Positions 21,877 through 32,482 of a DNA stretch of 64,000 nt are shown piece by piece. The position numbers and the translations under genes were made by a program. Each line of letters begins with the position of its first letter. The first letter of the stretch is position 1. Under the pieces are notes generated by a model that was not told where the DNA came from, searched no databases, and worked only from the letters and a program-made list of their open reading frames with translations. The stretch covers positions 124,001-188,000 of the forward strand of contig NZ_JABWTK010000007.1 in the NCBI RefSeq assembly GCF_020071995.1. Direction: 5' to 3'. The DNA comes from Planococcus chinensis. GTDB lineage: Bacteria > Bacillota > Bacilli > Bacillales_A > Planococcaceae.

Positions 21877-21968
21877 TTCCTAGAAGTGAAATTGTTCACA
21901 AGCGATTTTTCATCTGTCATATTGTTGACAAATTTTCGAACAAACTTCTCTTTGGCCCGATTCTTTCT

Positions 21969-23087
21969 TTACTTAGCAGAAAAGTATTCCAAAAGAGCTT
22001 TCACAATTCTGCGTGAAGCTTCACCGTCTCCGTAAGGATTCGATGCATGTGACATCGCCGCATATGCTTCGCGGTCCGACAACAGCTCGTTGGCCAGTCT
22101 GTAAATCGTCTCTTCATCGGTTCCGGCAAGCTTCAGCGTCCCCGCTTCTATGCCTTCCGGGCGCTCGGTGGTGTCACGCAAAACCAGCACCGGTTTCCCG
22201 AGTGAAGGAGCCTCTTCCTGTATGCCGCCGGAATCCGTCAAAATAAGGAACGAGCGTGCAGCGAAATTATGGAAATCAAGAACTTCCAGCGGCTCGATCA
22301 AATGGATTCTCGGATCGCGCCCAAGAACTTCATCCGCCACTTCCCGGACCGCCGGATTCATATGGACCGGATAAACCACTTGTACATCTTCGAATTCCGC
22401 GAGCAAACGTTTGATGGCACGGAACATATTGCGCATCGGAGCTCCCAGGTTCTCACGGCGGTGTGCTGTCAGCAAAATCATACGGTCCGTTCCCAGCTTC
22501 TCTAAAATCGGGTGGCTGTAAGTTTCCTTGACCGTCGTTTTGAGTGCATCAATCGCTGTATTGCCCGTCACATAGATGCTTGTCTCCGGCTTGTTCTCTG
22601 CGCGCAAATTCTGTGCGGATTTTTCCGTAGGTGAAAAGTGGATATCAGCCAGGATTCCCGTCAATTGCCGGTTCATTTCTTCCGGATACGGCGAGTATTT
22701 ATTATGCGTCCGCAATCCTGCCTCCACGTGCCCGACGGCAATCTGGTTATAGAAAGCAGCCAAGCTTGCCACAAAAGTTGTCGTGGTGTCTCCGTGCACA
22801 AGCACAATATCCGGTTTCGCTTCTTTCATGATGCCGTCCAGGCCATTCAGTGCACGAGTTGTGATATCACTTAATGTTTGGCGGTCTTTCATAATGTTCA
22901 AATCGAAATCCGGAGTGATCCCAAACGTTTCAAGAACTTGATCAAGCATTTCACGATGCTGGGCGGTCACAGCGACCAATGGTTCAATGCTTTCCGGATA
23001 CTTTTTCAGTTCCAGGACAAGCGGCGCCATTTTAATCGCTTCCGGCCGCGTGCCAAAAATCGTCATAACTTTCCACTTTTTCGACAA
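21969..23087 (-). CDS. mnaA: UDP-N-acetylglucosamine 2-epimerase (non-hydrolysing)
   Basis: 372 residues; interconverts UDP-GlcNAc and UDP-ManNAc in the cytoplasm for teichoic acid linkage units or other surface polymers. Motifs KVMTIFGTRPEAIKMAPL, VHGDTTTTFVASLAAFY, GHVEAGLRTHNKYSPYPEE and LTDSGGIQEEAPSLGKPVLVLR are all present. A GGGGG site 6 nt before TTG 23087 decides the start (Leu read as Met), giving the same N-terminus as B. subtilis MnaA. Placed between atpZ and upp as in Bacillus. Confidence 0.94.
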   Translation of the reverse strand: MSKKWKVMTIFGTRPEAIKMAPLVLELKKYPESIEPLVAVTAQHREMLDQVLETFGITPDFDLNIMKDRQTLSDITTRALNGLDGIMKEAKPDIVLVHGDTTTTFVASLAAFYNQIAVGHVEAGLRTHNKYSPYPEEMNRQLTGILADIHFSPTEKSAQNLRAENKPETSIYVTGNTAIDALKTTVKETYSHPILEKLGTDRMILLTAHRRENLGAPMRNMFRAIKRLLAEFEDVQVVYPVHMNPAVREVADEVLGRDPRIHLIEPLEVLDFHNFAARSFLILTDSGGIQEEAPSLGKPVLVLRDTTERPEGIEAGTLKLAGTDEETIYRLANELLSDREAYAAMSHASNPYGDGEASRRIVKALLEYFSAK

Positions 23088-23187
23088 GCCTATCCCCCAC
23101 TTCTTCTTATGCGGAATCCACCGGACCATTTTTGCTGCTCATGTGCAGAGGTGGAATCGCTTACGCTTTTCTAATGGCCAAGCTTCT

Positions 23188-23238
23188 GTGCCCAGCCCCT
23201 TTTAGCCGGTCAGACTTTCAAGGGGCTTTTACGGGCAC
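23188..23238 (-). repeat. Inverted repeat between upp and mnaA
   Basis: Minus strand GTGCCC-AGCCCCTT ... AAGGGGCT-GGGCAC with a bulge and an 18-nt loop. No T-run, so a processing site or weak terminator is more likely than a full stop. Confidence 0.45.
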
Positions 23239-23249
23239 GGCTGCTTATA

Positions 23250-23906
<657 letters not shown>

Positions 23907-23913
23907 CTAAAAT

Positions 23914-23922
23914 AGTATAACA
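23914..23922 (-). promoter_or_regulatory. Extended -10 promoter of upp
   Basis: Minus strand TGTTATACT, an extended -10 hexamer TATACT, about 35 nt before the GTG of upp. Confidence 0.5.
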
Positions 23923-23989
23923 GAATTTTTCTGCCGGCAGGGGCTCACTATCGCATTGCGACTTTTCAGTTTTTTTATTTCCTGGGAAA

Positions 23990-24019
23990 TAAAAAAACCG
24001 GACCCCAAGGATCCGGTTA
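23990..24019 (-). terminator. Terminator of the EAL-domain gene
   Basis: Minus strand ACCGGATCC, TTG loop, GGGTCCGGT followed by TTTTTTATTT. The stem starts at the stop codon. An adjacent palindrome TTTTTTTATTTCC/GGGAAATAAAAAAA extends to 23968. Confidence 0.8.
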
Positions 24020-26185
24020 AAGCAAATTGGCTTCATCAAGCGACATCGGCCGATAATAATAGTAGCCCTGCCCGATGCGGCACCCTAAAGCAAGCAGCAT
24101 TCGCTTCTGCTCTTCGGTTTCAACGCCTTCCGCTACGACACGCATGCCCAAATTCTCGGCCAGTTGGATAATGGTCCGGACAATCGCCAATGTTTGCTGT
24201 TCGTGCATATTATTAATGAAGGAACGGTCGATTTTAATTTCCGTCACCGGCAGTTTCTGCAAATAGCTCAACGAAGAGTAACCGGTTCCAAAATCATCGA
24301 TCGAGCTGGCAAAACCATAGTTGAGCAGCTGCTTAAATACTTTATAAGCGGTTTCAATATCGACAAATCCAATGCGTTCCGTGATTTCCAGCTGAATCCA
24401 TTTCGGTTCGATGCCGTACTCAGCCGTCTGGTCGACTAAATATGGGATAAACGAATGGTGGAAAAAGTGATCCGTTGACACATTGATTGCCACTTGGCTC
24501 AGTTCCAAGCCTTTGTCCTGCCGAGTTTTCAGCCAGCTTAGAACGCGCTTCAGCAGGCTCTGCTCCAGCATACGGATTTTGCCGTTCTTCTCCGCGACGG
24601 GAATAAAAACATCCGGTGCGATGGTGCCAAGTTCCGGTGAGTTCCATCGCGCCAAAGCTTCAAAGCTCATAATTTTGCCGGTCGACAGTTCCACTTTCGG
24701 CTGCAAATGGACGTCTATTTCTTCCCGTCTTAACGCCGCCGTCAGTTCATTGGCAATCCGCAAATCCTTCATCATCGATTCATCGTGTTCATTTTCGTAA
24801 TAGCAGGTGGATTCCCCCGCGCGCAGTTTGGCTTTGGAAAGCGCGCTGTCTGCATGGCGGATCAATTCATTCGGATCCTGCTGGTTTGGCGTGATCAGTG
24901 CAATTCCCATCTTCATGGTCAAAAACAACTCCATGTCTTCGATGTTGATCGGATCAATTTGGGAAAGCACCTCTAGATAATCAGGCACTTTAACCAGCGG
25001 CGTTAAACAAAACAGGGCAATGGTCGAGTCGGAAAAACGGGCAACCAGATGATTGGCAGGCAGTTTCGAACGCAAAAAGCGTTTCCCCATTTCCCGGACC
25101 AAGGAGTCCCCTGCCCGGTGTCCGTACTGATCCACCACTTTTACATATTCATCAGCAGAAATAAAAGCGATGAAGCCTTCTTTATGCTCGGACAGCATCT
25201 CTTTTACTTCATTCATAAAGTAGTTGCGGTTCGGCAATTCGGTTTCTTTATCCACATAAGCCAATTCCAGTATTTCCGTCTGCTGATGAAAATACTTCAT
25301 CGTCAACGAAACAATGGGGGCAATCTGTTCGATAAAGGCCATTTGTTTTCCGGTCGGCAGCATAGGCTTTTCAAAATAAATGCCAAAAGTGCCGCTCGGG
25401 TTGCCATCCGTATCAAAAATTGGAACGGACCAGCTCGACACGAAGTTCATGCTTTTCACCATCTCCTGGTAGCCGTCCCAAAGCGGATCGGTCAGCATGT
25501 TTTCAACAATCACCGGCGCTCTCCGGTGATAGGCAGCACCGCACGTGCCGCCCGTTTCTTCCACTAAAGCGCCATCCACTGTTTCATTAAACTTTTTTGG
25601 CATCGAACTTCCTGCGCCTATACGGAAGCGGCCGTTCTCATCCACCAGCATCACGGTGCATTTCGCATCATCCGGAAAGAACGATTCAACCATCGTGCAG
25701 GCTTTCTGCAAAAGGACACTCAGCATATAGCCTTTTTCAATATCGTTGTACGTTTCCTGCTGAAGCTTGATCAGCGATTCCGTCTGTTTCCGGTCCGTAA
25801 TGTCCCGCTGCAGCATTAACGTATATGCCCCAGCATTTTTCCGGACATTGATGGGCTGAACGGTAATTTCGTTCCAAAAAGGAACACCATCTTTGCGGTA
25901 GTTGATTAATTCGTATGTACAAGCGGTCTCAGAATCGATGCATTCCCGGATATTACGCACCACTTCTTTATCCGTTTTTGCTCCATGCATAAATCTCCCG
26001 TTGTTTCCGATAATCTCTTCTTCTGAAAAACCGCTCATCTCGCAAAAGGCACGGTTGGCATAGATGATCGGGGTGTCCGGGGCGTCATGGTTTAATACGA
26101 CAAACCCTGTTTGAAATTCAACCCCAAGACGGCGCAGCCAATCCATGATGATGCGCTTTTCTTTATTTATTTGTTGTATTGGCAT
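24017..26185 (-). CDS. LOV-like/GAF/degenerate GGDEF/EAL cyclic-di-GMP phosphodiesterase
   Basis: 722 residues, soluble. Residues about 20-127 form a PAS domain of the LOV class: GFVVLNHDAPDTPIIYANRAF, INYRKDGVPFWNEITVQP and LQRDIT keep the flavin-contacting Asn, Asn and Gln. The photoactive cysteine (NCRFLQG in YtvA) is Gly63 here (NNGRFMHG). A GAF domain follows (about 145-290). The GGDEF domain (about 305-455) has RFSDSTIAL in place of GGDEF and should not make c-di-GMP. The EAL domain (about 478-715) is intact: FEALARW, INVST, EITER, DDFGTGYSS, EGVET, GQGYYY. Predicted role is light- or redox-modulated c-di-GMP hydrolysis. ATG 26185 follows GGGGGA by 7 nt. Confidence 0.88.
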   Translation of the reverse strand: MPIQQINKEKRIIMDWLRRLGVEFQTGFVVLNHDAPDTPIIYANRAFCEMSGFSEEEIIGNNGRFMHGAKTDKEVVRNIRECIDSETACTYELINYRKDGVPFWNEITVQPINVRKNAGAYTLMLQRDITDRKQTESLIKLQQETYNDIEKGYMLSVLLQKACTMVESFFPDDAKCTVMLVDENGRFRIGAGSSMPKKFNETVDGALVEETGGTCGAAYHRRAPVIVENMLTDPLWDGYQEMVKSMNFVSSWSVPIFDTDGNPSGTFGIYFEKPMLPTGKQMAFIEQIAPIVSLTMKYFHQQTEILELAYVDKETELPNRNYFMNEVKEMLSEHKEGFIAFISADEYVKVVDQYGHRAGDSLVREMGKRFLRSKLPANHLVARFSDSTIALFCLTPLVKVPDYLEVLSQIDPINIEDMELFLTMKMGIALITPNQQDPNELIRHADSALSKAKLRAGESTCYYENEHDESMMKDLRIANELTAALRREEIDVHLQPKVELSTGKIMSFEALARWNSPELGTIAPDVFIPVAEKNGKIRMLEQSLLKRVLSWLKTRQDKGLELSQVAINVSTDHFFHHSFIPYLVDQTAEYGIEPKWIQLEITERIGFVDIETAYKVFKQLLNYGFASSIDDFGTGYSSLSYLQKLPVTEIKIDRSFINNMHEQQTLAIVRTIIQLAENLGMRVVAEGVETEEQKRMLLALGCRIGQGYYYYRPMSLDEANLL

Positions 26186-26351
26186 ACGCAAATCCCCCAT
26201 AAGCTTTGTCCCGCTATAACGGTCAGTATAATTCTGATTGGATCCATTCTCAATCAAGGAGATGCAAATCCTCCATCCGATTGAATCTTCTCTTTATATA
26301 TAAGAGGAAAAAAACAGCTGCCTGAATTAAATCTTTGGCAGCTGTATTCCC

Positions 26352-27587
26352 TTATTTGTACAATGGAAAACTAGCCGTTAGCTTAGCCGTCCGTTCTGTA
26401 GCTTCTTTTTTCACTGCTTCATCTTCCGGGTTTTTCAACAACAACGCCATGATGGAAGCAATTTCTTTCATTTCCGGTTCTTTAAATCCGCGCGAAGTGA
26501 CAGCAGGTGTTCCAAGACGGATCCCTGAAGTGACAAACGGGCTTTGCGGATCAAATGGGATGGTGTTTTTATTTGTCGTGATTCCCACTTCATCAAGCAC
26601 ATGCTCCGCCACTTTTCCAGTCAAATTCAGTGAACGAAGGTCGACGAGCATCAGGTGGTTGTCTGTCCCTCCGGAAACGATGTCAACGCCTTCTGCCTTC
26701 AAGCCTTCTGCAAGCGCTTGTGCATTTTTAACCACTTGTTCGACATAAGTTTTGAATTCCGGCTTTTGTGCTTCTCCGAACGCTACTGCTTTACCTGCAA
26801 TAACATGCATAAGCGGGCCGCCTTGAATTCCAGGGAAAATTGTTTTATCGATTTTCTTCGCGAATTCTTCTTTGCAAAGAATCAAGCCGCCGCGTGGTCC
26901 GCGAAGCGTCTTGTGCGTCGTTGAAGTCACGAAATGAGCATGAGGCACCGGGTTCGGATGGGCGCCAACTGCAACCAGGCCTGCAATATGGGCCATATCC
27001 ACCATTAAGTACGCACCGATTTCATCGGCAATTTCACGGAATTTCGCAAAATCCAAAACGCGTGAATAGGCACTGGCTCCCGCTACGATCATTTTCGGTT
27101 TATGTTCAAGCGCTGCTGCGCGCACCGTTTCGTAATCGATTAATTGTGTTTCTTCATTAACTCCGTACTCAACGAAGTTATACTGCATTCCGCTGAAGTT
27201 GACTTTGCTGCCATGCGTCAAGTGCCCGCCATGGTTCAAGTTCATCCCTAGGATTGTGTCGCCTTTTTCAAGGACTGCTGTGTATACGGCCATATTTGCC
27301 TGCGATCCGGAGTGCGGCTGAACGTTTGCATGTTCAGCTCCAAAAATTTCTTTCAGGCGGTCACGTGCAATGTTTTCTACAACGTCTACAAACTCGCATC
27401 CGCCATAATAGCGTTTGCCCGGGTATCCCTCAGCATACTTGTTTGTAAGGACTGAACCCTGAGCCTCCATTACTGCTTGTGATACAAAGTTTTCAGAAGC
27501 AATTAGTTCTATGTTCGCTTCCTGACGTTCTTTCTCTGCATTCATTGCTTCGTAAACTGCCGGGTCCTGCGTTTTAATCAATTCCAT
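26352..27587 (-). CDS. glyA: Serine hydroxymethyltransferase
   Basis: 411 residues, PLP enzyme converting serine and tetrahydrofolate to glycine and 5,10-methylene-THF. The PLP lysine is in [33 protein letters not shown] and [11 protein letters not shown] are also characteristic. GGAGG with a 9-nt spacer precedes ATG 27587, which lies inside the end of ywlG (14-nt overlap), so the two genes are cotranscribed. Confidence 0.97.
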   Translation of the reverse strand: MELIKTQDPAVYEAMNAEKERQEANIELIASENFVSQAVMEAQGSVLTNKYAEGYPGKRYYGGCEFVDVVENIARDRLKEIFGAEHANVQPHSGSQANMAVYTAVLEKGDTILGMNLNHGGHLTHGSKVNFSGMQYNFVEYGVNEETQLIDYETVRAAALEHKPKMIVAGASAYSRVLDFAKFREIADEIGAYLMVDMAHIAGLVAVGAHPNPVPHAHFVTSTTHKTLRGPRGGLILCKEEFAKKIDKTIFPGIQGGPLMHVIAGKAVAFGEAQKPEFKTYVEQVVKNAQALAEGLKAEGVDIVSGGTDNHLMLVDLRSLNLTGKVAEHVLDEVGITTNKNTIPFDPQSPFVTSGIRLGTPAVTSRGFKEPEMKEIASIMALLLKNPEDEAVKKEATERTAKLTASFPLYK

Positions 27588-28158
27588 CTGTGTATCCCTC
27601 CTGTAATTGGACAAGCTCACGATCGTACCTTGCGCGTTCTCCGCCAATCAACTTCGGCCGGGTAGTTGCAGCTGACACAATCGCTTCACCTACTAGTTTA
27701 ACAGAAGTTCGCACAGGAACGGCGACTCTTTTTAAATGCATGCCAATCATTGTCTGTCCGATGTCAATTCCGGCATGCGCCTGAATTTCCTCGACGACCA
27801 CCGGATCATTCATACTCGTGTAAGCAAACGCACTCATTGAGCCGCCGGCCTTAGGAACCGGAACGACGGTTACCGGCTCCCAGCCATACTTTTCCGCCGC
27901 CTCGCGCTCAATCGTCAATGCCCGGTTGATGTGTTCACAGCCCTGAAAAGCGAGATAGATCCGGTGGCGCTCCGCAAACTTTTGGAGCGGTTCATACAAA
28001 TCTTCCGCAATATCCAAAGTGCCGCCTGTACCAATCCGTTTCCCTGCCACTTCCGAAGTGGAGCAGCCGACCACAAACACTTGACCTTTTCTAAATTGAA
28101 TCTGTTGTTCCAATTCACTTAACGTCTCTTCCAGCTGAAGCTGCCACAAGGTTTGCAT
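27574..28158 (-). CDS. ywlG: UPF0340/DUF436 protein YwlG
   Basis: 194 residues, TIGR01440 family. [45 protein letters not shown] and [31 protein letters not shown] are family signatures. Function unknown; the conserved neighbourhood rpiB-ywlG-glyA in Bacillales suggests a metabolic enzyme. GGAG 8 nt before ATG 28158 chosen over GTG 28167. Confidence 0.88.
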   Translation of the reverse strand: MQTLWQLQLEETLSELEQQIQFRKGQVFVVGCSTSEVAGKRIGTGGTLDIAEDLYEPLQKFAERHRIYLAFQGCEHINRALTIEREAAEKYGWEPVTVVPVPKAGGSMSAFAYTSMNDPVVVEEIQAHAGIDIGQTMIGMHLKRVAVPVRTSVKLVGEAIVSAATTRPKLIGGERARYDRELVQLQEGYTDGID

Positions 28159-28175
28159 ATCGACCACTCCTTTTA

Positions 28176-28613
28176 TTATTGTTCGAGGTCTGTTACTTTT
28201 TGGACGCGCTTCTGGTGTCTGCCGCCTTCAAATTCTTCCGTCAGCCAAGTGCGGGCAATTTCGCGCGCCAATCCAGGCCCGACAACGCGTTCCCCCATTG
28301 CTAAAACATTCGAATCGTTATGGCCTCTTGTCGCTTTTGCACTGAATATGTCATGCACCAAAGCACAACGGATGCCTTTTACTTTGTTTGCTGCAATCGA
28401 CATGCCGATGCCTGTTCCGCAAATCAGAATACCGCGGTCAAATTCACCTTTTGCTACGGCCTCTGCTACCGGTTTTGCATAGTCCGGATAGTCGACGGAG
28501 TCGTCTGTATGCGGCCCGAAATCCTGATACTCTATTCCCATCTCGTTCATTAAATTCACGATTTCTTTGCGGAGATTGTTCCCGCCGTGGTCAGATGATA
28601 TAGCAATTTTCAT
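28176..28613 (-). CDS. rpiB: Ribose 5-phosphate isomerase B
   Basis: 145 residues, RpiB/LacA/LacB family; isomerises ribose 5-phosphate and ribulose 5-phosphate in the pentose phosphate pathway. MKIAISSDHGGNNLRKEI, LICGTGIGMSIAANKVKGIRCAL (catalytic Cys and GTGIG) and HNDSNVLAMGERVVG are intact. In B. subtilis the equivalent is ywlF, in the same gene order. Confidence 0.93.
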   Translation of the reverse strand: MKIAISSDHGGNNLRKEIVNLMNEMGIEYQDFGPHTDDSVDYPDYAKPVAEAVAKGEFDRGILICGTGIGMSIAANKVKGIRCALVHDIFSAKATRGHNDSNVLAMGERVVGPGLAREIARTWLTEEFEGGRHQKRVQKVTDLEQ

Positions 28614-28742
28614 GAATAGCCCTCTTTTCTTTTCTGGTGAAGTGAAAACCCTTAAAATAAAATCTTCACTTTTCTTTCATTCTAACATCAATAACTAAAA
28701 AATCCTACAAACCCGCTGTTGCGGCAGTTTTATGGGGAATTT

Positions 28743-28780
28743 GAAAAAAAAGCCATTTGCAGTTGCGCAAATGGCTTTTC
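28743..28780 (-). terminator. Terminator after ywlE
   Basis: Minus strand AAAAGCCATTTGC, 6-nt loop, GCAAATGGCTTTTTTTT, directly after the ywlE stop. Confidence 0.9.
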
Positions 28781-28785
28781 TTCAA

Positions 28786-29238
28786 TCAGTTCTTTTCTGT
28801 CAACTCTTCTTCGGTGAGCTTCTCTACAACCCGGTCAATCAATGTTTTCAGTTCATTGAATGTCTGCTGGTACGTAAACAGTGAGCCTCCGTATGGGTCG
28901 CTGACATCTGCAGCTGTTCCGCTCGCAAATTCTTTCAGCGTGTAGAGTTTGCCGGCAGAGGCCGGGTAGTTCTGCAGCAGAAATTGTTTATGCGAATTTG
29001 TCATGGTTAAAATGAGTGTTGCCCATTCCATGTCTTTCGGCAAAAGCTGTTTAGAAGTGTGCTCAAAAGAAATTCCAGCGCCGTCCAAAACAGTTTGGGC
29101 ATTTGCAGATAAAGGCGCTTCGCCTGCAAAGATGCCGGCGGAACGGACTTCAACGCCCGGCAGCTCTTTCGCAGTCAAAATCGCTTCTGCCATCGGGCTT
29201 CTGCAAGTATTGCCTGTGCATACAAAGAAAATCTTCAT
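28786..29238 (-). CDS. ywlE: Protein-arginine phosphatase YwlE (low-MW PTP fold)
   Basis: 150 residues. Removes phosphate from phospho-arginine on proteins, opposing McsB and modulating the heat-shock and ClpCP system. P-loop VCTGNTCRSPMAEA contains Cys7, Arg13 and the Thr11 that in B. subtilis YwlE gives arginine specificity; the general acid Asp is in DVSDPYGG. ATG 29238 is placed after AAGGTGGGGG. It follows ywlC by 24 nt and probably shares its transcript. Confidence 0.9.
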   Translation of the reverse strand: MKIFFVCTGNTCRSPMAEAILTAKELPGVEVRSAGIFAGEAPLSANAQTVLDGAGISFEHTSKQLLPKDMEWATLILTMTNSHKQFLLQNYPASAGKLYTLKEFASGTAADVSDPYGGSLFTYQQTFNELKTLIDRVVEKLTEEELTEKN

Positions 29239-29262
29239 CGTATCCCCCACCTTAAGAATAGA

Positions 29263-30255
29263 TTAGCTAAACCATTTATGGTCTGCTGCTTTTTCCAATC
29301 TGTTCATCATGGCCACATTCCGTTTTGGCGCCGGAGATACTGTAGCCAGAATCAGGTCAACATCCGTGCGGTCGCATTTTCGCAAACTATCGTACAAGGT
29401 TTCGGCGGACAACCGATAATAATAATCGGCCAGTGGAAATTCAACTGTGCTTAAAACAGCCACTTTCTTTCCGTCTTTCTGAACATGTTCAATTGCTTTT
29501 TCTACCAATGCCTGATCGTTTTCAATCAAATACACCGGAGCTTCAGGAGCATAATGCATGTATTTCATGCCAGGCGACTTCGGTGCATTGCCTTGAATGT
29601 CAGAAGACAGGCGCACCGTGCCGATCACTTGTTCCAGATCCTCTTTTGTGATATGCCCGGGCCGTAAAATGACAGGCGGTTCGCATGTCATATCCAGAAC
29701 CGTCGATTCGATGCCGATGGCAGTCGCCCCTCCATCCAGAATAAGAGGAATGACGCCTTCCATATCATGATAAACGTGTTCTGCAAGCGTAGGGCTTGGT
29801 TTGCCGCTGGTATTCGCACTCGGGGCGGCAATCGGCAATTTCACCCGTCTCAGCAAGTTTAACGCAACGGGATGGTTTGGCACCCGAATCCCAACTGTAG
29901 ACAATCCTGCCGTGACATTTTCCGCAAAAGCTTCCGGCTTGGCTTGCATGATTAAAGTCAGCGCACCTGGCCAAAAAGCATCCATGCATTGAAGTGCTTT
30001 ATCCGGAACATTTTGCACCCAATCCAATGCACTTTCTTTCGAATCGACATGGACAATCAATGGATTATCCGCCGGACGGCCTTTCGCTTCAAAAATCTTT
30101 TCAACGGCTTGTGGATTTGTGGCATCTGCCCCTAAACCATAAACTGTTTCTGTCGGAAAGGCGACAAGGCCCTCATTCCGAAGAGTTTCCACAGCTTGTG
30201 AATAAGTTTCCTCTTTATTCACGTTTTTATCCACAAGAATAATTTCCGTTTCCAT
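29263..30255 (-). CDS. ywlC: L-threonylcarbamoyladenylate synthase (Sua5/YwlC)
   Basis: 330 residues. Makes threonylcarbamoyl-AMP from Thr, bicarbonate and ATP, the first step of t6A37 tRNA modification. The YrdC domain (about 12-200) has LVAFPTETVYGLGADATN, KGRPADNPLIVHV and LPIAAPSANTSGKPSPT. The C-terminal Sua5 domain (about 220-330) starts after the SPGMKYMHYAPEAPVYL linker. The long Sua5 type matches B. subtilis YwlC. The normal upstream neighbour spoIIR is absent; prmC is adjacent. Confidence 0.94.
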   Translation of the reverse strand: METEIILVDKNVNKEETYSQAVETLRNEGLVAFPTETVYGLGADATNPQAVEKIFEAKGRPADNPLIVHVDSKESALDWVQNVPDKALQCMDAFWPGALTLIMQAKPEAFAENVTAGLSTVGIRVPNHPVALNLLRRVKLPIAAPSANTSGKPSPTLAEHVYHDMEGVIPLILDGGATAIGIESTVLDMTCEPPVILRPGHITKEDLEQVIGTVRLSSDIQGNAPKSPGMKYMHYAPEAPVYLIENDQALVEKAIEHVQKDGKKVAVLSTVEFPLADYYYRLSAETLYDSLRKCDRTDVDLILATVSPAPKRNVAMMNRLEKAADHKWFS

Positions 30256-30345
30256 GTGAACATCTCCTATTTTTACTGGTTTTATATAAATCTATCCACA
30301 AATTGTGAATAAATCAAAATATTAAGTCTGAGAATTGTTAGTAAT

Positions 30346-31203
30346 TTAACTGATTATGCAAAAAGCCATTCGGTCGTTGCTGTTGATATCTTTTTTAATA
30401 TACACCTTGCCGTCCGGAAAAGCTGTTTTCAACAAACTTTCTACTGCAGGACCCTGTTGATAACCGATTTCGAAACCGATAATTCCAGGTTTATTCAGTA
30501 AATCCGGCAATTGTTCAGCCATTTTTTCGTATAAGGCCAAGCCATTATTATCTGCAAACAAGGCGCTATGCGGCTCATAGTCATGAACGGTATCCGCCAA
30601 ATCGGCCGCTTCCTCATGAGCAATATACGGCGGGTTCGACAAGATGATATCCCATTTCCGGTCACGGATCGGTTCGGTCAAATCCCCCAGCTGAAAGTTC
30701 ACTTCTGCGCCAAGCTTTGCCGCATTCCGTTTCGCCATAGCCAATGCTTTTTCTGATATGTCCGTAGCCGTCACCCGGGAACCGGGAAGCTCGCACTTCA
30801 TGGTAATGGCAATAATGCCGCTGCCGGTTCCGATATCGGCAATTGAAGGACGGTTATCCGGAAACAGCTCAGCTGCCAATTTCAAGGTTTCTTCCACCAA
30901 CTCTTCGGTTTCAGGCCGAGGAATCAGCACGTCTTCATTTACCGCAAACGTTCTGCCATAAAATTCTTCGGTTCCGGTCAAATGCTGGACCGGGATTCCG
31001 ATGGCATGCTGCTCGACTTTGCTCCAAAAACGTTCAAATGCCGCTTCCTCCATTTCATCGCGCATGGAAGACAAAAGCCCGGCATGCGATAAGCCAAGTT
31101 CATGCTGCAGCAAGATGCGCGCAACGGCTTCTTCCCGTCCTTTGCTTTTTAAAAAAGAAGAAGCCCCGTTAAGGGCCTCAAAAATTTTTCTGCTTTTAGT
31201 CAT
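30346..31203 (-). CDS. prmC: Release factor glutamine methyltransferase PrmC
   Basis: 285 residues. Methylates the Gln of the GGQ motif in RF1 and RF2 using S-adenosylmethionine. N-terminal helical substrate-binding domain (about 1-80), then a Rossmann methyltransferase with [15 protein letters not shown] and the catalytic ILSNPPYI. The N-terminal segment overlaps the end of prfA by 8 nt, so enzyme and substrate RF1 are translationally coupled. Confidence 0.95.
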   Translation of the reverse strand: MTKSRKIFEALNGASSFLKSKGREEAVARILLQHELGLSHAGLLSSMRDEMEEAAFERFWSKVEQHAIGIPVQHLTGTEEFYGRTFAVNEDVLIPRPETEELVEETLKLAAELFPDNRPSIADIGTGSGIIAITMKCELPGSRVTATDISEKALAMAKRNAAKLGAEVNFQLGDLTEPIRDRKWDIILSNPPYIAHEEAADLADTVHDYEPHSALFADNNGLALYEKMAEQLPDLLNKPGIIGFEIGYQQGPAVESLLKTAFPDGKVYIKKDINSNDRMAFCIIS

Positions 31204-32269
31204 TGTTCAAACTTTCCATTCTTGCAGACTGCTCTTCCACAACCAATGCTTCAATGATTTCATCCATCTTGCCTTGCATGATTTGATCCAGCTTTTGGAT
31301 TGTCAACCCGATGCGGTGGTCGGTTACGCGGTTTTGCGGGAAATTATAGGTGCGGATCCGTTCTGAACGGTCACCGGTTCCGACTGCGGATTTGCGGACT
31401 GCATCGTATTCCGCTTGCGCTTCCTGCTGGAATTTATCGTAAACACGCGCACGAAGCACTTTCATGGCACTTGCTTTGTTTTTAATCTGTGATTTTTCAT
31501 CTTGGCAAGTAACTACTGTATTCGTCGGAATATGCGTTAAGCGCACCGCTGACATTGTCGTGTTAACGGATTGCCCGCCTGCACCTGAAGAAGCGTACGT
31601 ATCCACACGGATATCGTTGTCATGGATCTCCACTTCCACTTCTTCCACTTCCGGCAAACAAGCGACTGTAGCTGTTGAGGTATGGATGCGGCCGCCGGAT
31701 TCAGTTTCCGGTACGCGCTGAACACGGTGTGCGCCGTTTTCGTATTTCAATTTGGAATACGCGCCTTTTCCGGTGATCATGACCACCAATTCCTTAAATC
31801 CGCCTAGGCCTGTCGGGTTGGAATCCATAATGGAAACTTTCCAGCCGTTTGACTCCGCGTAGCGGCTGTACATGCGGTAAAGGTCACCGGCAAACAATGC
31901 CGCTTCGTCTCCGCCTGCTGCCCCGCGAATTTCCATGATGACGTTTTTGTCATCGTTAGGGTCTTTCGGAATCAGTAAAATATGGAGGCGTTCTTCTACT
32001 GCCGTAACTTGCGCTTCCAGTTCGTTGACTTCTTCTTTGACCATTTCACGCATTTCCGGATCCAATTTCTCGTCAAACATCGCTTTGGCGCCTTCGAGCT
32101 GTTCGGTCAAATCTTTATACTCCCGGTAAGCTTCTACCGTTTCCTGCAAATCCGACTGTTCTTTTGAATACTCTCTTAATTTATTCGTGTCGCTGACAAC
32201 TTCAGGATCGCTTAACAGTTCATTTAAACGGTCATAGCGATCTTCGACAGCTTGCAATCGATCAAACAT
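31196..32269 (-). CDS. prfA: Peptide chain release factor 1
   Basis: 357 residues; recognises UAA and UAG and triggers peptidyl-tRNA hydrolysis. The GGQ motif is in [22 protein letters not shown]; the stop-codon recognition loop lies in the preceding domain around [13 protein letters not shown], close to the PxT type. ATG 32269 is supported by GAGGTGATTT; an upstream in-frame reading would run into the interspersed repeat. Frame is standard, with no programmed shift. Confidence 0.97.
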   Translation of the reverse strand: MFDRLQAVEDRYDRLNELLSDPEVVSDTNKLREYSKEQSDLQETVEAYREYKDLTEQLEGAKAMFDEKLDPEMREMVKEEVNELEAQVTAVEERLHILLIPKDPNDDKNVIMEIRGAAGGDEAALFAGDLYRMYSRYAESNGWKVSIMDSNPTGLGGFKELVVMITGKGAYSKLKYENGAHRVQRVPETESGGRIHTSTATVACLPEVEEVEVEIHDNDIRVDTYASSGAGGQSVNTTMSAVRLTHIPTNTVVTCQDEKSQIKNKASAMKVLRARVYDKFQQEAQAEYDAVRKSAVGTGDRSERIRTYNFPQNRVTDHRIGLTIQKLDQIMQGKMDEIIEALVVEEQSARMESLNND

Positions 32270-32311
32270 TTCCAAATCACCTCTGTTTCTGGTTTCTTTT
32301 ATAGAATTGTC

Positions 32312-32424
32312 GATATTCCGCAAAGCAGCTGCGAAGCCATTTGGCCGAAAGCATTTCGGCCGATGGCTTTGCGACGAGCTTGCGCACGAGCAGTAAAGGC
32401 GTCTCCACTGTTTTGCTCCATATC
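32312..32424. repeat. MITE-like interspersed element, copy 2
   Basis: 113 bp from GATATTCCGCAAAGCAGC to CACTGTTTTGCTCCATATC, with inverted-repeat ends. The core hairpin AAGCCAT-TT-GGCCGAAA / TTTCGGCC-G-ATGGCTT (32334-32369) is different in sequence from the hairpin in copy 1. It sits 43 nt upstream of prfA and would be in or before its leader. Confidence 0.8.
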
Positions 32425-32482
32425 TAAGTGAATAATCATTAAGAATCTATCTAATTGTTAGTTTCTCTTCTAATAAGCCTCT

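Noticed and set aside
23968..23997. Palindrome TTTTTTTATTTCC/GGGAAATAAAAAAA as an operator
   Set aside because: Low-complexity A/T arms adjoining the terminator of the EAL gene; no promoter nearby, so it is taken as part of the termination region.
26185..26257. Longer start for the LOV/EAL protein (TTG 26257)
   Set aside because: No ribosome binding site upstream, while GGGGGA sits 7 nt before ATG 26185.
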